Source: an uncultured Collinsella sp. (GTDB taxonomy: Bacteria > Actinomycetota > Coriobacteriia > Coriobacteriales > Coriobacteriaceae). Taken from it: a DNA stretch of 64,000 nucleotides. Positions 19,325 to 28,619 of the stretch are shown in pieces (position 1 is the first letter of the stretch; every line of letters starts with the position of its first letter). The translations under genes were made by a program, and so were the position numbers. The stretch is taken from assembly GCA_900557455.1 (NCBI GenBank), contig USSM01000002.1, forward strand, positions 1-64,000, written 5' to 3'. The notes under the pieces are model-generated. The model saw only the letters and a program-made list of their open reading frames with translations. It was not told where the DNA came from and searched no databases.

Positions 19325-21409
19325 CTAGATACAGAACCCGGGAATCACGCAGGTTCGCTTGTTTGGCTTTTCCGCGGGCGTGGCGTACGTAAAGACGTCG
19401 CCGTCGCGTCCCACGCGGTTCATATAGAGTGTACCTTCGCTCTCCGATGTGTCGGGACTCGCCGTTCGTTCCCACCAACAGGTGTCCTTGCCTTTCCACT
19501 GGCGAACCAACGTCTCGTTCGTGGTATACGGACTTACCTTGAGCTCGCGGAACAGCTGATACTCCTTGCCCTCGCCGTTATAGATGTCGGCCAGGTAGTG
19601 AAAGCCCTCGGTAAACGACTCGGGCGGCTGCACTCCGCACAGCTCGACCATGGCGGGCAGCCAAAGAGTTGCGGGCAGCTCGCTCAGGCACGATGCGCTT
19701 CTGGCGGCGCCAACGTTATTCGAGATCTTTTTGACAGATTTGATGAGTGCGCGCAGCTCGTTGGGCAGCAGCTTAAGGCCGTCGCTATCGAGCCATTCCC
19801 GCAGCTCGCAATCTGCCCAGCCGGCGCTCGGCGGTTGGGCCGCGGCATCGCGCTCGGCAATACCCGCGTCGAACATAAACGTCAGCCCGGCCTTGCCCGT
19901 ACCGTCTAGAAGCTCGTCGTGGCGGATGCCCACGAGCTGCGCGCCGACGTGCAGCCCATTGGTGAGCTTCACGCGCTTAGTGCATGGATAGGGGATATGC
20001 CCGTTGTCATCGAGCAGATGATAGCGCTTGGCAATCTCGCGTGCCTCGCTACGGGTCTCGGCAGCCTTAATCTTGAGCGAAATCTCCTGCAGCTGATCCC
20101 AGGTGTAGTCGTCAAGTGAACCGCGGATGCCGTCCAGGTAGTCGGGGATGCCAAAGCCATGGGTTGCCGCCCCGATAACGCCGAGCCCCGCAACGGCTGC
20201 GACAACGCCACCGATAATAAAGCGGCGGCGGGTCATGGCATCGTGCCGGGCCCGCTCCAGGATCTCTCGCGCGCGCTCGCCGGCAACGTCGACCTTAAGG
20301 TGCGTGCCAGAATCGATGTCAATCGCGGCCTCGTCTCCTGCGCCTTCGCGGCCCTCGGATTCGGCATCGGTGAGGTATGCCGAGAGCACCTCGAGCATCT
20401 GCTGCTCGGTGGGACGATCGCACTGCTCGACTGAGATGCCTTTCATGATGATCTGGACGAGCGCTTCGTCGTCATTGCATCGCGGCTCGAGCGGTGCCGG
20501 CTTGGTCTTGGTCTTTATGAGGTAGAACGAGCCGGTTGCCGCGGCGCCCGTCGACTCCACATCAAACGGCTTGCGACCGCTGTAGAGCTGGTACAGAATG
20601 CTCGAAAGCGCATAGACATCGATGGCGGGCGAGCGGCGAAGGGCCGCGATGCCTTCGATATCCTGCGTGAGCATCTCGGGTGCGGCGTATGCGGGCGTGG
20701 CAAAGCGCCAGATGTCGGCGCGCCGGGTGATCGTGTCATCGCCGAGGGCCATGGTCGCGGAGCCCATGTCGATGAGGCAGGGGTCAAAGGAGCAATCGAC
20801 GATCTGCTGCTCGAGCGTTCGACTGGTGGTACGGAACATGATATTGGCGGGCGACAGGTCGCGATGGACGACCGGATTTACGAGTCCCTGGGTCATCAGG
20901 AGTGCGCGAAGCACGGCGTTTCCAACGGCGGCCACCATTTGGGTGGTTAGCCCGCCCGAGACATCGTGCGGAAGCAAGGGCAGCGCCTGCTTGAGCGAGG
21001 TGCCCTCGACCCACTCCATGAGGATGAGCGGGTCGTCCTCGCACGATCCATAGCCATAGACGCGCGGAAATCCGCGCAGGTGCGAGACGGTGCACAGATG
21101 ACGGTACTCCTCGAACAGCGCGGCGGTGTTGGCCAGGTGCGCAGCCGCTTGCTCGGCGGAGCGATCGGGGGCTTGGCCGGAAAGGATGGCGTTGTCCTTG
21201 AGCAGCTTGACGGCAAAGACCTCGCCGCTTGTGTTGGTCGCGCGAAGCACGTGTCCGATATTGCCGCCGTCGCGGTATGCAGTCTGAAGAATAAGCGTCA
21301 TAAACCGTCGCTTGGCATCATCCTCGGCACTGGGGTCGACCGCCACGGCGGTGTCGAACGTGTCGAGACGGATGAGTTTGTCGCCAGGGGCGGTGTTGGT
21401 GGTATCCAA
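19325..21409 (-). CDS. Membrane Ser/Thr kinase with C-terminal DUF6273-like domain
   Basis: 694 residues, TTG start after AAGGAA. The kinase domain (about 40-330) has VKLLKDN as ATP Lys, HRDLSPANIM near 182 as catalytic loop, LIDMGSA in place of the usual DFG, and TPAYAAPEML as P+1 region. A single membrane helix (FIIGGVVAAVAGLGVIGA) lies near 390-410. The extracytoplasmic part from about 460 resembles DUF6273, with CELREWLDSDG, TCWWERTASP and a closing CVIPGFCI. The TTG start may lower expression. It is the downstream partner of an FHA gene on the same strand. A sensor role for the outer domain is inferred. Confidence 0.85.
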   Translation of the reverse strand: MDTTNTAPGDKLIRLDTFDTAVAVDPSAEDDAKRRFMTLILQTAYRDGGNIGHVLRATNTSGEVFAVKLLKDNAILSGQAPDRSAEQAAAHLANTAALFEEYRHLCTVSHLRGFPRVYGYGSCEDDPLILMEWVEGTSLKQALPLLPHDVSGGLTTQMVAAVGNAVLRALLMTQGLVNPVVHRDLSPANIMFRTTSRTLEQQIVDCSFDPCLIDMGSATMALGDDTITRRADIWRFATPAYAAPEMLTQDIEGIAALRRSPAIDVYALSSILYQLYSGRKPFDVESTGAAATGSFYLIKTKTKPAPLEPRCNDDEALVQIIMKGISVEQCDRPTEQQMLEVLSAYLTDAESEGREGAGDEAAIDIDSGTHLKVDVAGERAREILERARHDAMTRRRFIIGGVVAAVAGLGVIGAATHGFGIPDYLDGIRGSLDDYTWDQLQEISLKIKAAETRSEAREIAKRYHLLDDNGHIPYPCTKRVKLTNGLHVGAQLVGIRHDELLDGTGKAGLTFMFDAGIAERDAAAQPPSAGWADCELREWLDSDGLKLLPNELRALIKSVKKISNNVGAARSASCLSELPATLWLPAMVELCGVQPPESFTEGFHYLADIYNGEGKEYQLFRELKVSPYTTNETLVRQWKGKDTCWWERTASPDTSESEGTLYMNRVGRDGDVFTYATPAEKPNKRTCVIPGFCI

Positions 21410-21579
21410 GGCGTTCCTTCGTTTGGTGGGGCCGCGTGCTCACACCGAGAACGCGATTATCGATTAAAGCCCATGATAGACGTGTTCGCCGTTAAGCTGA
21501 CTCGTATTGCTATTTATAGTGCAGCGCGCAACGTAAATGATATAAGACGAGTGACACCTGTTTCCCACGTCTCTACGCG

Positions 21580-22542
21580 CTAGTCCACAATAACGAGAAA
21601 CGTTGTATAGAGACCCAAATGAAGTCTGTCACTGTTAGCGATTTCCACGGGGGGATAGACTTTGCCGGGCTCTCGTTGGTCGCGGGGCGGCTCGATTACG
21701 GTATCGCCGTCGCCTGCACCCGATTCGAGCACCGTGCCGTTGGTCGATCCAAGGCCCTGGGCGTACCAGTGCTCACCCTCAAGCCAAATGCGAAGATGCT
21801 CGCGCGATGCGTCGGCGCCCACATCGGTGATGCTGGGCGAGGTTTTGGGCAAAGAACCAATCACGGTGCCGCGCGGATCGCGTGTGAGGGGATGGATTTG
21901 CATGTCGACGCAGTTGTCGGCATGTGTCCTGAGCAGACCGAGGTTGGGGGCAACGGTGCGCGGCTGCTCCAGGCTGCCCATAAAGCCACGTCCGACGGTA
22001 GTTTCGGTGGTGCCAAAGTGCCCGCCCGTCTTGCTGTCGCAAAAGCGCTCGACGGTGGCCACGCCTTGAACGGGATCGGCAAGTGCACCCGTTGCCACAA
22101 AGAGCATCAAGAAGAGCGTGCTTTTTTCGCGGGGGCTGTGGTCATCGGAGCTGTTGATACGCCCCAAGGCATTGGCGTAGAGGCGGTCGTCGAGGTCATA
22201 ATCGGCGAGAACCGACATCATGCCTTGGGCCGCCGGGCCGCTGTAATGCTCGGATATTTCCTGATAGGCGCGATCGCCTCCGCCGAGCTTGTTGCTAATG
22301 GCGGCAGCAAGGTTAAGTGTGGAGACGGTAAGGTCGTTGTAGATACCTGGCGCACACTGATCGGGCTCGCGGTGGACGATGTAGCGAGTGAGGTACGAGC
22401 GGTTGGTAGAGCATTTGTCGAGCAGGGTGCTGCCTGCATACGAATTACCGTTGATGAGCATTCGCGCAATCTCGAGATGCTTGAGACCGCCGAACGATCG
22501 GATGTCGTTGTAGAGGACCGAGCACGGTGTTTCCGCCGCCAT
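21580..22542 (-). CDS. FHA-domain protein
   Basis: 320 residues. The ATG at 22542 follows a GGGGAGG box, and the operator-like palindrome lies 83 bases further up, so longer in-frame starts are rejected. The first 200 residues are helical and unrecognised. The C-terminal 110 residues form an FHA domain that binds phosphothreonine, with core residues in ASREHLRIW and GSTNGTVL. It lies 170 bases ahead of the kinase at 19325-21409 on the same strand and is a likely phospho-dependent partner of the cluster kinases. Confidence 0.82.
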   Translation of the reverse strand: MAAETPCSVLYNDIRSFGGLKHLEIARMLINGNSYAGSTLLDKCSTNRSYLTRYIVHREPDQCAPGIYNDLTVSTLNLAAAISNKLGGGDRAYQEISEHYSGPAAQGMMSVLADYDLDDRLYANALGRINSSDDHSPREKSTLFLMLFVATGALADPVQGVATVERFCDSKTGGHFGTTETTVGRGFMGSLEQPRTVAPNLGLLRTHADNCVDMQIHPLTRDPRGTVIGSLPKTSPSITDVGADASREHLRIWLEGEHWYAQGLGSTNGTVLESGAGDGDTVIEPPRDQREPGKVYPPVEIANSDRLHLGLYTTFLVIVD

Positions 22543-22624
22543 GGCTGCCTCCCCAGATAACTTTAATGACGTACTGCAAACATGATAGGAAATGGCTACG
22601 CTCAAAGCGTACCGACTCGAAAAA

Positions 22625-22636
22625 TGTTGCGCAACG
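22625..22636. promoter_or_regulatory. TGTTGCGCAACG palindrome (site 1)
   Basis: The 10-bp perfect core GTTGCGCAAC lies between the divergent FHA gene (start 22542) and zinc-ribbon gene (start 22723), 83-87 bases from each start. It is one of seven such cores, all intergenic and all in the 22-45 kb block. Confidence 0.75.
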
Positions 22637-22722
22637 CTTTGTATAACTATTGAGACATTATAGGGCAGATACGCCAAGTTGCAGGATGGCTGCAAACGAC
22701 ACATTTTGAGAGGTCGTGCCCT

Positions 22723-23967
22723 ATGGAATGCCCTTATTGCGGTGCATTGTTGCCCGATGACGCTAGTTTTTGCTCTGAGTGTGGATCGCCTCTTGCCGTG
22801 CCCTCGTCGACTGCGCCCGTTTCCGAAGATCCCTATACTACGCCCCAGACCGTGTCACAGAGCCCTGCCTTTTCTTGGCGCGACGGCGAGGCCGCTACGG
22901 CGGCGACGGTGGAGTTGCCTAAGGCGGATGCTGCCTCGAAAGCAGACGAGCAGCCGGTAGCGGCACCCGGCGCGTTTGAGCCCGCTGTGCCCGAATCCGA
23001 TTCGGACGCCACGCGTGTAGTCGATCCCTTGTCAGACTTTGGCACTACGATCGAGGACGTGGAAACTGAGTCTGCCTGCCATGCCGATTTTGGTTCTACG
23101 CCGCTCAGTGAGGAAGAGCAGCTCGAGCAGGACCGCGAGAGCCTCAAGACGGCCAAGGCCGAGTACAAGCTGGCACGCAAGCGCCTGGGCAAGTCGTATG
23201 CGCCCGCCATAGCCGCCGGCGTTATTGTCGTTGCCGCCTTGTGCGCGGGAACCGGCTGGGCGGGCTACTCATATGGTTTGGCTCATCCGCAAAATACGGA
23301 GCAGATTCAAAAGCTCAAGAAGCAGCTTGAATCTTCCAAGGACGAACTCACAAAAACGCAAGACGAGCTCGATCAGACAAAGTCCGACCTTAAGGATGCT
23401 AAGGCGGAGCTCAAGACCGCAAGCAAGAACGGCGAGGACGCCAGCTCCGATGCCGAGGGCTCTTCCACGACGGGCAATGCGACCTCGTCGACCACCACGA
23501 CCTCCGGTAGCACAGCGAAGCTCAACATCGATAAGCCCACGAGCTTCGCCAACACCACGTGGCGCGGGGCACTTAAGGAGACGGGCAACTCTTGGGGCCA
23601 TACTTGCTACGGTGCGAGCAAAAACGACCTTGTGATCGTTTTTAAGAGCATCAGCGATTCCGGCGAAGTGGTTGCAGACATCTCGGCCACGCTGCATGCC
23701 CACGATACCTACAACGCCGAAAAAACCGTCGCCCAATCCGATGGTGACGACTATCGCACCTACACGGACGTCACCGGTACGTTTGTCAGAAACAAGGGTT
23801 TTGAATTCTCGCTTCCCGTCGAGGAGGAGGACTGCGACCTTACGGTTACGGGTGTACCTAAAAAGAAAAATGGCAAGTACTACCTGAATACCACAGTCGA
23901 ATCGGGAGACGGCGCCGTTACCATGGGAACGCGCATCACGGATTCCTTTGAGCTTTTGATTTCCTAG
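22723..23967 (+). CDS. Zinc-ribbon, coiled-coil membrane protein
   Basis: 414 residues. An N-terminal zinc ribbon (CPYCGALL, then CSECGSPL) is followed by an acidic low-complexity region and a basic helix. One membrane helix (AIAAGVIVVAALCAGTGWA) lies near 165-185. A predicted coiled coil of Lys/Glu/Asp heptads (about 190-235), a Ser/Thr-rich linker and a C-terminal beta-rich outer domain (about 270-414) complete it. The topology suggests a cytoplasmic zinc ribbon and an outer sensor or adhesion domain. It is divergent from the FHA gene and shares site 1. Family unknown to me. Confidence 0.75.
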   Translation: MECPYCGALLPDDASFCSECGSPLAVPSSTAPVSEDPYTTPQTVSQSPAFSWRDGEAATAATVELPKADAASKADEQPVAAPGAFEPAVPESDSDATRVVDPLSDFGTTIEDVETESACHADFGSTPLSEEEQLEQDRESLKTAKAEYKLARKRLGKSYAPAIAAGVIVVAALCAGTGWAGYSYGLAHPQNTEQIQKLKKQLESSKDELTKTQDELDQTKSDLKDAKAELKTASKNGEDASSDAEGSSTTGNATSSTTTTSGSTAKLNIDKPTSFANTTWRGALKETGNSWGHTCYGASKNDLVIVFKSISDSGEVVADISATLHAHDTYNAEKTVAQSDGDDYRTYTDVTGTFVRNKGFEFSLPVEEEDCDLTVTGVPKKKNGKYYLNTTVESGDGAVTMGTRITDSFELLIS

Positions 23968-24001
23968 TACCTCGTATTGTCAGCGTGCGATGCATGGGGA
24001 C

Positions 24002-24047
24002 GGTGGCGGGCGCGGCTTTATTGAGAGTTGCGCCCGCCACCGCTTTT
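24002..24047 (+). terminator. Terminator after zinc-ribbon protein gene
   Basis: A twelve-pair G/C-rich stem, GGTGGCGGGCGC at 24002 with GCGCCCGCCACC at 24030, is followed by GCTTTTTG. It lies 35 bases after the stop. Confidence 0.85.
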
Positions 24048-24087
24048 TGCAAATGGGCCTATTTGCTGACTTGGGTTTTACTGCCGG

Positions 24088-25335
24088 CTAAAGCATGCCG
24101 GCAGATGCGAGGGCGAGAATAACCACGATTGCTATCAGGGCAGCAATCACCATCGTGAATGCCATCGTGCGTTGACGTTTGACGGCAAGGCGCGCGCGAC
24201 GCATGGACTCGGCGCTGCGGACGGTCTCGGTGGATGGGGTTGGCCGAGACGCGGGCTGCGCCTGTGCAGCCGTGCGGGTGGGGACGGTGGCGTCCGTCCG
24301 CACGGTAGCGCTGCCGCGATCCGCTACGGGCCGGCGCTTTCGCGGGGCACCCGTACGGGCGAAAGGCTCAAGGCGCGCCGCGAGTTCGTTTGCCGAAGGG
24401 CGTGCGTCTTGCGAGACTGCCAAACAAGCCATAATCGCGTTGGCCAAGCCCTCCTCGCGGGGAGTTGCGGGTGCAAGGGGTTGCGGCTGCACGGTGCGCT
24501 TGAGGCGCGCGTGGTCTCCGGAGCGCCTGAGCTCTGCCTCAAAGGGGGCGCGTCCGCAATAAAGCTCGTAGAGGATGCTTCCCAGCGCATAGATGTCGAC
24601 GGCGGGGTTGTCGCGCGCACCGGGGTCGGCCTTAAACCGCTCCAGCATTTCGGGTGCCGCGTATGCCGGCGTGGCGCCGCGAAAAGCGTTGACGTCGACG
24701 GTAAAGGAAAAGTCCGGTTTAACGAGCTTGGCACTGCCCATATCGATCAGGCAGATGTCGAAATAGCCACTCGAAACCTGCTCGTCGAGCGGGATGCGAT
24801 CGTGACGCAGCATGATGTTGCGCATGGAGAGGTCGCGGTGAACAAAGGGCGTGTCGAGTGATTGCGTGGACAAGATGATCTTGAGTACGCTCCAGCCCAG
24901 CGCAGCGACGATATCGCCGGGGCAGGTTTCAGCGCCATCACATAGAGCGGACCGTGCATCAAGAAGCGAGACGCCGTCAACCCATTCCATGAGCAGCGCC
25001 GGGGTTCCGTCTGCCGTGTAGCCAAAACCGTAGACATCGGGGAAACCCCTTAGGTTGGATACGACGGAGAGCGTACGGTACTCCTCTTCCAAAGTTTCTC
25101 GGTTGAGCTGTTCTTGCTCGGGTTGGGCATCGGGGCGCGGCATCTTAAGCGCGAGCTCAAAAGCGCGATCGCCGCTCTGGACGCGGCGGACATAGGCGTT
25201 GCCGCCAAAGCCGCCCTTTTGCGGCGGAACGAGAAGCGTGCAGAAGCGACGCCGTGCCGCAGCCTGCTCACGCTCGGAGAGCAGTGCTGGCGTATGAAAC
25301 TTGACGAGTCGAACTTCTTCATAGGATCCGGTCAT
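24088..25335 (-). CDS. Ser/Thr protein kinase with C-terminal membrane anchor
   Basis: 415 residues. The kinase domain (about 30-310) has LALKMPRPD as ATP Lys, HRDLSMRNIM near 167, LIDMGSAKL and TPAYAAPEML. A basic Pro/Arg/Thr-rich linker follows (about 315-385), then a single C-terminal hydrophobic helix (MVIAALIAIVVILALAS) as tail anchor. It resembles the kinase at 19325-21409 in several motifs and is probably a paralog. It is divergent from the gene at 25496, and the shared 160-bp region holds two TGTTGCGCAACA sites. Confidence 0.87.
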   Translation of the reverse strand: MTGSYEEVRLVKFHTPALLSEREQAAARRRFCTLLVPPQKGGFGGNAYVRRVQSGDRAFELALKMPRPDAQPEQEQLNRETLEEEYRTLSVVSNLRGFPDVYGFGYTADGTPALLMEWVDGVSLLDARSALCDGAETCPGDIVAALGWSVLKIILSTQSLDTPFVHRDLSMRNIMLRHDRIPLDEQVSSGYFDICLIDMGSAKLVKPDFSFTVDVNAFRGATPAYAAPEMLERFKADPGARDNPAVDIYALGSILYELYCGRAPFEAELRRSGDHARLKRTVQPQPLAPATPREEGLANAIMACLAVSQDARPSANELAARLEPFARTGAPRKRRPVADRGSATVRTDATVPTRTAAQAQPASRPTPSTETVRSAESMRRARLAVKRQRTMAFTMVIAALIAIVVILALASAGML

Positions 25336-25389
25336 GGCGCGCTTTCATCCTTTCTTCCATTAGCAGGATATGCGCTTGCCGTCGCCTTC

Positions 25390-25436
25390 TGTTGCGCAAC
25401 ATCGACAAATCTGCCGCTCGCCAATGTTGCGCAACA
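25390..25436. promoter_or_regulatory. Pair of TGTTGCGCAACA palindromes (sites 2, 3)
   Basis: Two perfect 12-bp palindromes at 25390-25401 and 25425-25436, centres 35 bp apart, lie between the divergent kinase and operon start genes. Each is about 55-60 bases from the nearer start codon. This is the strongest pair of the regulon-like set. Confidence 0.8.
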
Positions 25437-25495
25437 GAATCGCGCAAGACGGCGGTAGAAATAGGTCAATTAAAGTCAGCAATCGGGGGAACGAT

Positions 25496-26971
25496 ATGAG
25501 TTATTCATTTAGCGCGTCATATGGAATCACGCGGGAGCAGTGGAACCAGATGACCACGCAAGAGCAGGATGAGTTTGTTTGGGCCCAGCGCAGCAAAAGC
25601 CCGGCAGACTTGGAGCGGGAACGCGTTGAGGCGGCCATTCAGTCATATAAGAGCTCTCTGGCCGGAATAAAAGCCAAAGCGCTTTCTAACATTGAAGACA
25701 CCGATGGTTCTGTTTCGGCATACTTTGATCGGTTGATTGATGCTCGTATCGAGGCTTTTTCCCAAGAGGCATTGGATAATATGCCCAGTGGAATGCAAGC
25801 GGTAAACATGCGTTATGCCGAAACAGTTCGCGCTAAGATCCCGGCTTTGCTCGGGGAGATTAGCGCCCTGCTGCCCTCAACGGTTTCGGAAGCGCATAGA
25901 GAGCAGTTCGTTCAGCAGTCGCAAGCTCAACTCAAGGCTGTCCAGACTGCCGAGCGCCTTCGCGCCCAGCATGTCGCGGAAATTACGAATTATGTTGTTG
26001 GTCCTGGCGGCGGCGTGGACCTGAAGAAGGCGCTTCGCTACCTTACCGAATCAACGACCAAACAAGAGGAGGGGTCGCTCGAAGAAGCGGCTCGCGCGTT
26101 TGAGACTTGGGCGGGACGTGTTACGCCGCTTATGCAGGACGAAGCGCTCGATATCCCCCTTCGAAACCGTATCTCTGCAAAGTTTGAGAGCGTCCGCGCC
26201 GCTTTTGATGCACTTGGGCCTGATTCGCGCGTCGATGACCGCCTAGCGGCAATGAAGATGATGAACGATTTTGAGTACGTAGTAAAAAACGCTACGTATG
26301 AATCGGGCGAACGGCACCGAGTCTATGAAGAGTATCGTGCGCGCATCGAACGTGCCAACAACCGTTATGGAAAGAGCCTGCCGCTTAAGCAATTGCACGA
26401 GATCGAAGATGTCTATGCTGCAAACGATGAAGCGGAGGCTGCCCTTGCCAATGCTATGAAAGACGACTATATCGAGCGTTCTATCAACGAGGTCATGGCT
26501 GCTCGCGGTATTAACGTTACTCGCTATGCCGTTATGGAGGGTTCGGGAAAGCCCTGGCGATTGATGTTTGACACCAAGCAGAACAAGGCCATCGCCCTTT
26601 TGCGCAGCACGAAAAGAGATCGACTCATCATCCGCGTTGTCGCAGCCAACCCTGAGGAGTTTTCTGAGGATCCTGATAATCCGACCATCATCAAGGACAT
26701 GAAGCCGCAGGATCAAACGACTGTCGAGAAGGTCTATAGGGACCAGATTGAGTTCTGCGACTTCTACAAACAGTTCGAAGAGGATCTTAAAGCCTATGGC
26801 GTAACCGTTCCGGCCGAGGGTGCAGGATTGACCACGCAGGCCGCGAATCCTGCTGCCGCCGTCGAGATCCATCCGCACGATTACGTGCCGCCCACGCCTT
26901 CCGCAGATGCGGAGCGTCGCCTGCGTAATCGCCGTCAAGCAAGTCAGCTCAAGCAAAGGGAAATGAGGTAA
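25496..26971 (+). CDS. Large helical hypothetical protein, first gene of signalling operon
   Basis: 491 residues; ATG at 25496 after GGGGA, past the palindromes. I do not recognise the family. The sequence is charged, mostly helical and soluble. It has long Glu/Ala/Arg-rich stretches likely to form coiled coils, and a short C-terminal Pro-containing segment (DYVPPTPSADAE) before a basic tail. Base composition is lower in GC than gltB and other core genes. It ends four bases before the zinc-ribbon FHA gene and heads the + strand run to 38.8 kb. A scaffold role is plausible but unproven. Confidence 0.75.
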   Translation: MSYSFSASYGITREQWNQMTTQEQDEFVWAQRSKSPADLERERVEAAIQSYKSSLAGIKAKALSNIEDTDGSVSAYFDRLIDARIEAFSQEALDNMPSGMQAVNMRYAETVRAKIPALLGEISALLPSTVSEAHREQFVQQSQAQLKAVQTAERLRAQHVAEITNYVVGPGGGVDLKKALRYLTESTTKQEEGSLEEAARAFETWAGRVTPLMQDEALDIPLRNRISAKFESVRAAFDALGPDSRVDDRLAAMKMMNDFEYVVKNATYESGERHRVYEEYRARIERANNRYGKSLPLKQLHEIEDVYAANDEAEAALANAMKDDYIERSINEVMAARGINVTRYAVMEGSGKPWRLMFDTKQNKAIALLRSTKRDRLIIRVVAANPEEFSEDPDNPTIIKDMKPQDQTTVEKVYRDQIEFCDFYKQFEEDLKAYGVTVPAEGAGLTTQAANPAAAVEIHPHDYVPPTPSADAERRLRNRRQASQLKQREMR

Positions 26972-26974
26972 ACC

Positions 26975-28030
26975 ATGACATGGGAATGCCCAGAATGCGG
27001 TTTTGATAATGATGACGAGCGCGATATGTGCGAGGAATGCGGTGCCCTGCGTCCCGCCGGCGTAGCACCTGCGCCGTCGACGCCTGCCGCTCCGGTGCAA
27101 GACTTCGCTGCACCTAGTGGTGAACGTCCAGCGCCCGCCGTCTATCCTGCGACTTCTTCGATGGGTGGTACACCACAGGTTCAACAGCCTGCGTCCCAGC
27201 AGGTGTATCAGTCTGTTCCCGTGCCCGCGCCGCAGCCGGCGCCTATGCCTCAGCCGGCGCCCGTGCCACAACCGATGTCCACCCCACAACCGATGCCTGC
27301 GCCCGCGCCGCAGCCCGCGGCCATGTCGATGCCGCAGCCTACCCCCATGCCCGTTCCGCAACCCGCTCCGGTTGCCGCGCCAATGCCGCAGCCCGCGCCG
27401 CAACCCATGGCGAATGCTGCAGCTACTCCTGCGGTTCCTGCGCTTACGCTTGCCGATCCAGCTATGGGTGAGCAGCTGCGTCTTACGGGTATGACCGTGC
27501 TTGGGCGTAACGCGTTTCCCAGCATGGCATCGAACTTTGCAATATCTCGCCAGCATGCCAGCGTTCGCTTTGAACAGGGCGCGTGGTTGGTTGCCGACGA
27601 GGGTTCCAATAATGGAACGGCTCTTATGCGCGGCAGTCAGATTCTTTATTTGACTCCCGGCGTGCCTCAGCAGATTCATACCGATGACGTGTTGCTAATC
27701 CCGGCGACATCCGGGGAATTTGCCCAGCTGCGTTTGAGGGCTACCGTGGAGGAGCCTCCTGCGGTGCAGCCCACGCAGGCTCAGACGGCGGTCGCGCCGC
27801 AGCCTGCGACCGTTGCGCCCGCTACGGCATCTGCCGTGCCAGCCGCCAGTCCGTCTGCCGGCATTGAGGGCTGGTTTGTCGAGTGTCCCGAGTGCGGTCG
27901 TTTACACCTTGTTGCCGATGAGCGCGCAAAGGTTGGGGATGGCTGTGAAGAGTGTGGCTGTTCGCTCGCGCGCACGTCTGCCGTATATCGTACGCTCGAC
28001 CCCGGTGAGGATTACTCTGATGTTCGTTAG
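26975..28030 (+). CDS. Zinc-ribbon / FHA / zinc-ribbon protein
   Basis: 351 residues. The N-terminal zinc finger has CPECGFDNDD and CEECGALRP. A 115-residue linker of Pro/Ala/Gln/Met repeats (PQPAPMPQ-like) follows. The FHA domain (about 160-255) has GRNAFP, ISRQHASV and SNNGTAL. The C-terminal zinc ribbon has CPECGRLH and CEECGCSL. FHA domains bind phosphothreonine, so it is a candidate reader of the ETVTV repeats on the kinase encoded at 31336. It overlaps the next gene by 11 bases. Confidence 0.87.
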   Translation: MTWECPECGFDNDDERDMCEECGALRPAGVAPAPSTPAAPVQDFAAPSGERPAPAVYPATSSMGGTPQVQQPASQQVYQSVPVPAPQPAPMPQPAPVPQPMSTPQPMPAPAPQPAAMSMPQPTPMPVPQPAPVAAPMPQPAPQPMANAAATPAVPALTLADPAMGEQLRLTGMTVLGRNAFPSMASNFAISRQHASVRFEQGAWLVADEGSNNGTALMRGSQILYLTPGVPQQIHTDDVLLIPATSGEFAQLRLRATVEEPPAVQPTQAQTAVAPQPATVAPATASAVPAASPSAGIEGWFVECPECGRLHLVADERAKVGDGCEECGCSLARTSAVYRTLDPGEDYSDVR

Positions 28031-28616
28031 CCAGATGCTCGCGCCTGTCGTTTCTCTGGGACCAGGCGAGCGCATCGCAATCTGGACTAGCGGCTGTTCT
28101 AAGCACTGCGCCGGATGCATCTCGCCCGAGCTTAGGATGCAGCTGCCCGAGCAGGATGTCGATGTTGATGAGCTTGCGCAGATGTTGCTCGATGCCGCGC
28201 GCGAGCACGGCGTACATCGGCTGACGGTTTCGGGTGGAGATCCGCTCGAGCAGGCATCAGAGCTCGTGAAGCTGCTGGCAACGATCCGCTGCGCTTACGA
28301 TGACATTCTCGTTTACACCGGATTCACGTTTGAAGAGCTGCCGCAAGTGATCGGTGCGGATACGTGGGAGACGCTTAAGTCCCTCATCGATGTGCTGATC
28401 GACGGTCCGTACGTAGACGAGCTCAACGTGCCCGATTGTGCGCTGCGCGGCTCGACTAATCAGCGCGTGATCTATCTGAGCGACCGCCCGCACGATGACT
28501 ACGACCAGTATCTTCAGCAGCCTCGTCAGCTTCAGAACTTTGTTCAGGACGGCACTGTTAACACCGTCGGCATTGCTAACCGCTACCACCACGAATTTCC
28601 TGTCAAGGAGGTATAA
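28020..28616 (+). CDS. Radical SAM protein, NrdG-like single-cluster type
   Basis: 198 residues. The radical SAM cluster motif CSKHCAGC (CxxxCxxC) lies in WTSGCSKHCAGCISPEL, and VSGGDPLEQ fits the GGE-like SAM-binding segment. Length and layout match anaerobic ribonucleotide reductase activating proteins, which make a glycyl radical. No nrdD or other glycyl radical enzyme is nearby. Overlaps with the FHA gene and a three-base gap to the AAA+ gene argue for a role in this signalling system, perhaps radical modification of a partner (inference). The ATG at 28020 overlaps the previous stop region. Confidence 0.85.
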   Translation: MFVSQMLAPVVSLGPGERIAIWTSGCSKHCAGCISPELRMQLPEQDVDVDELAQMLLDAAREHGVHRLTVSGGDPLEQASELVKLLATIRCAYDDILVYTGFTFEELPQVIGADTWETLKSLIDVLIDGPYVDELNVPDCALRGSTNQRVIYLSDRPHDDYDQYLQQPRQLQNFVQDGTVNTVGIANRYHHEFPVKEV

Positions 28617-28619
28617 CAC

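Noticed and set aside
26243..27679. 478-codon open frame opposite two operon genes
   Set aside because: Arg/His-rich translation arises as the complement of the Pro/Ala/Gln linker; the plus-strand frames have zinc-ribbon and FHA motifs.
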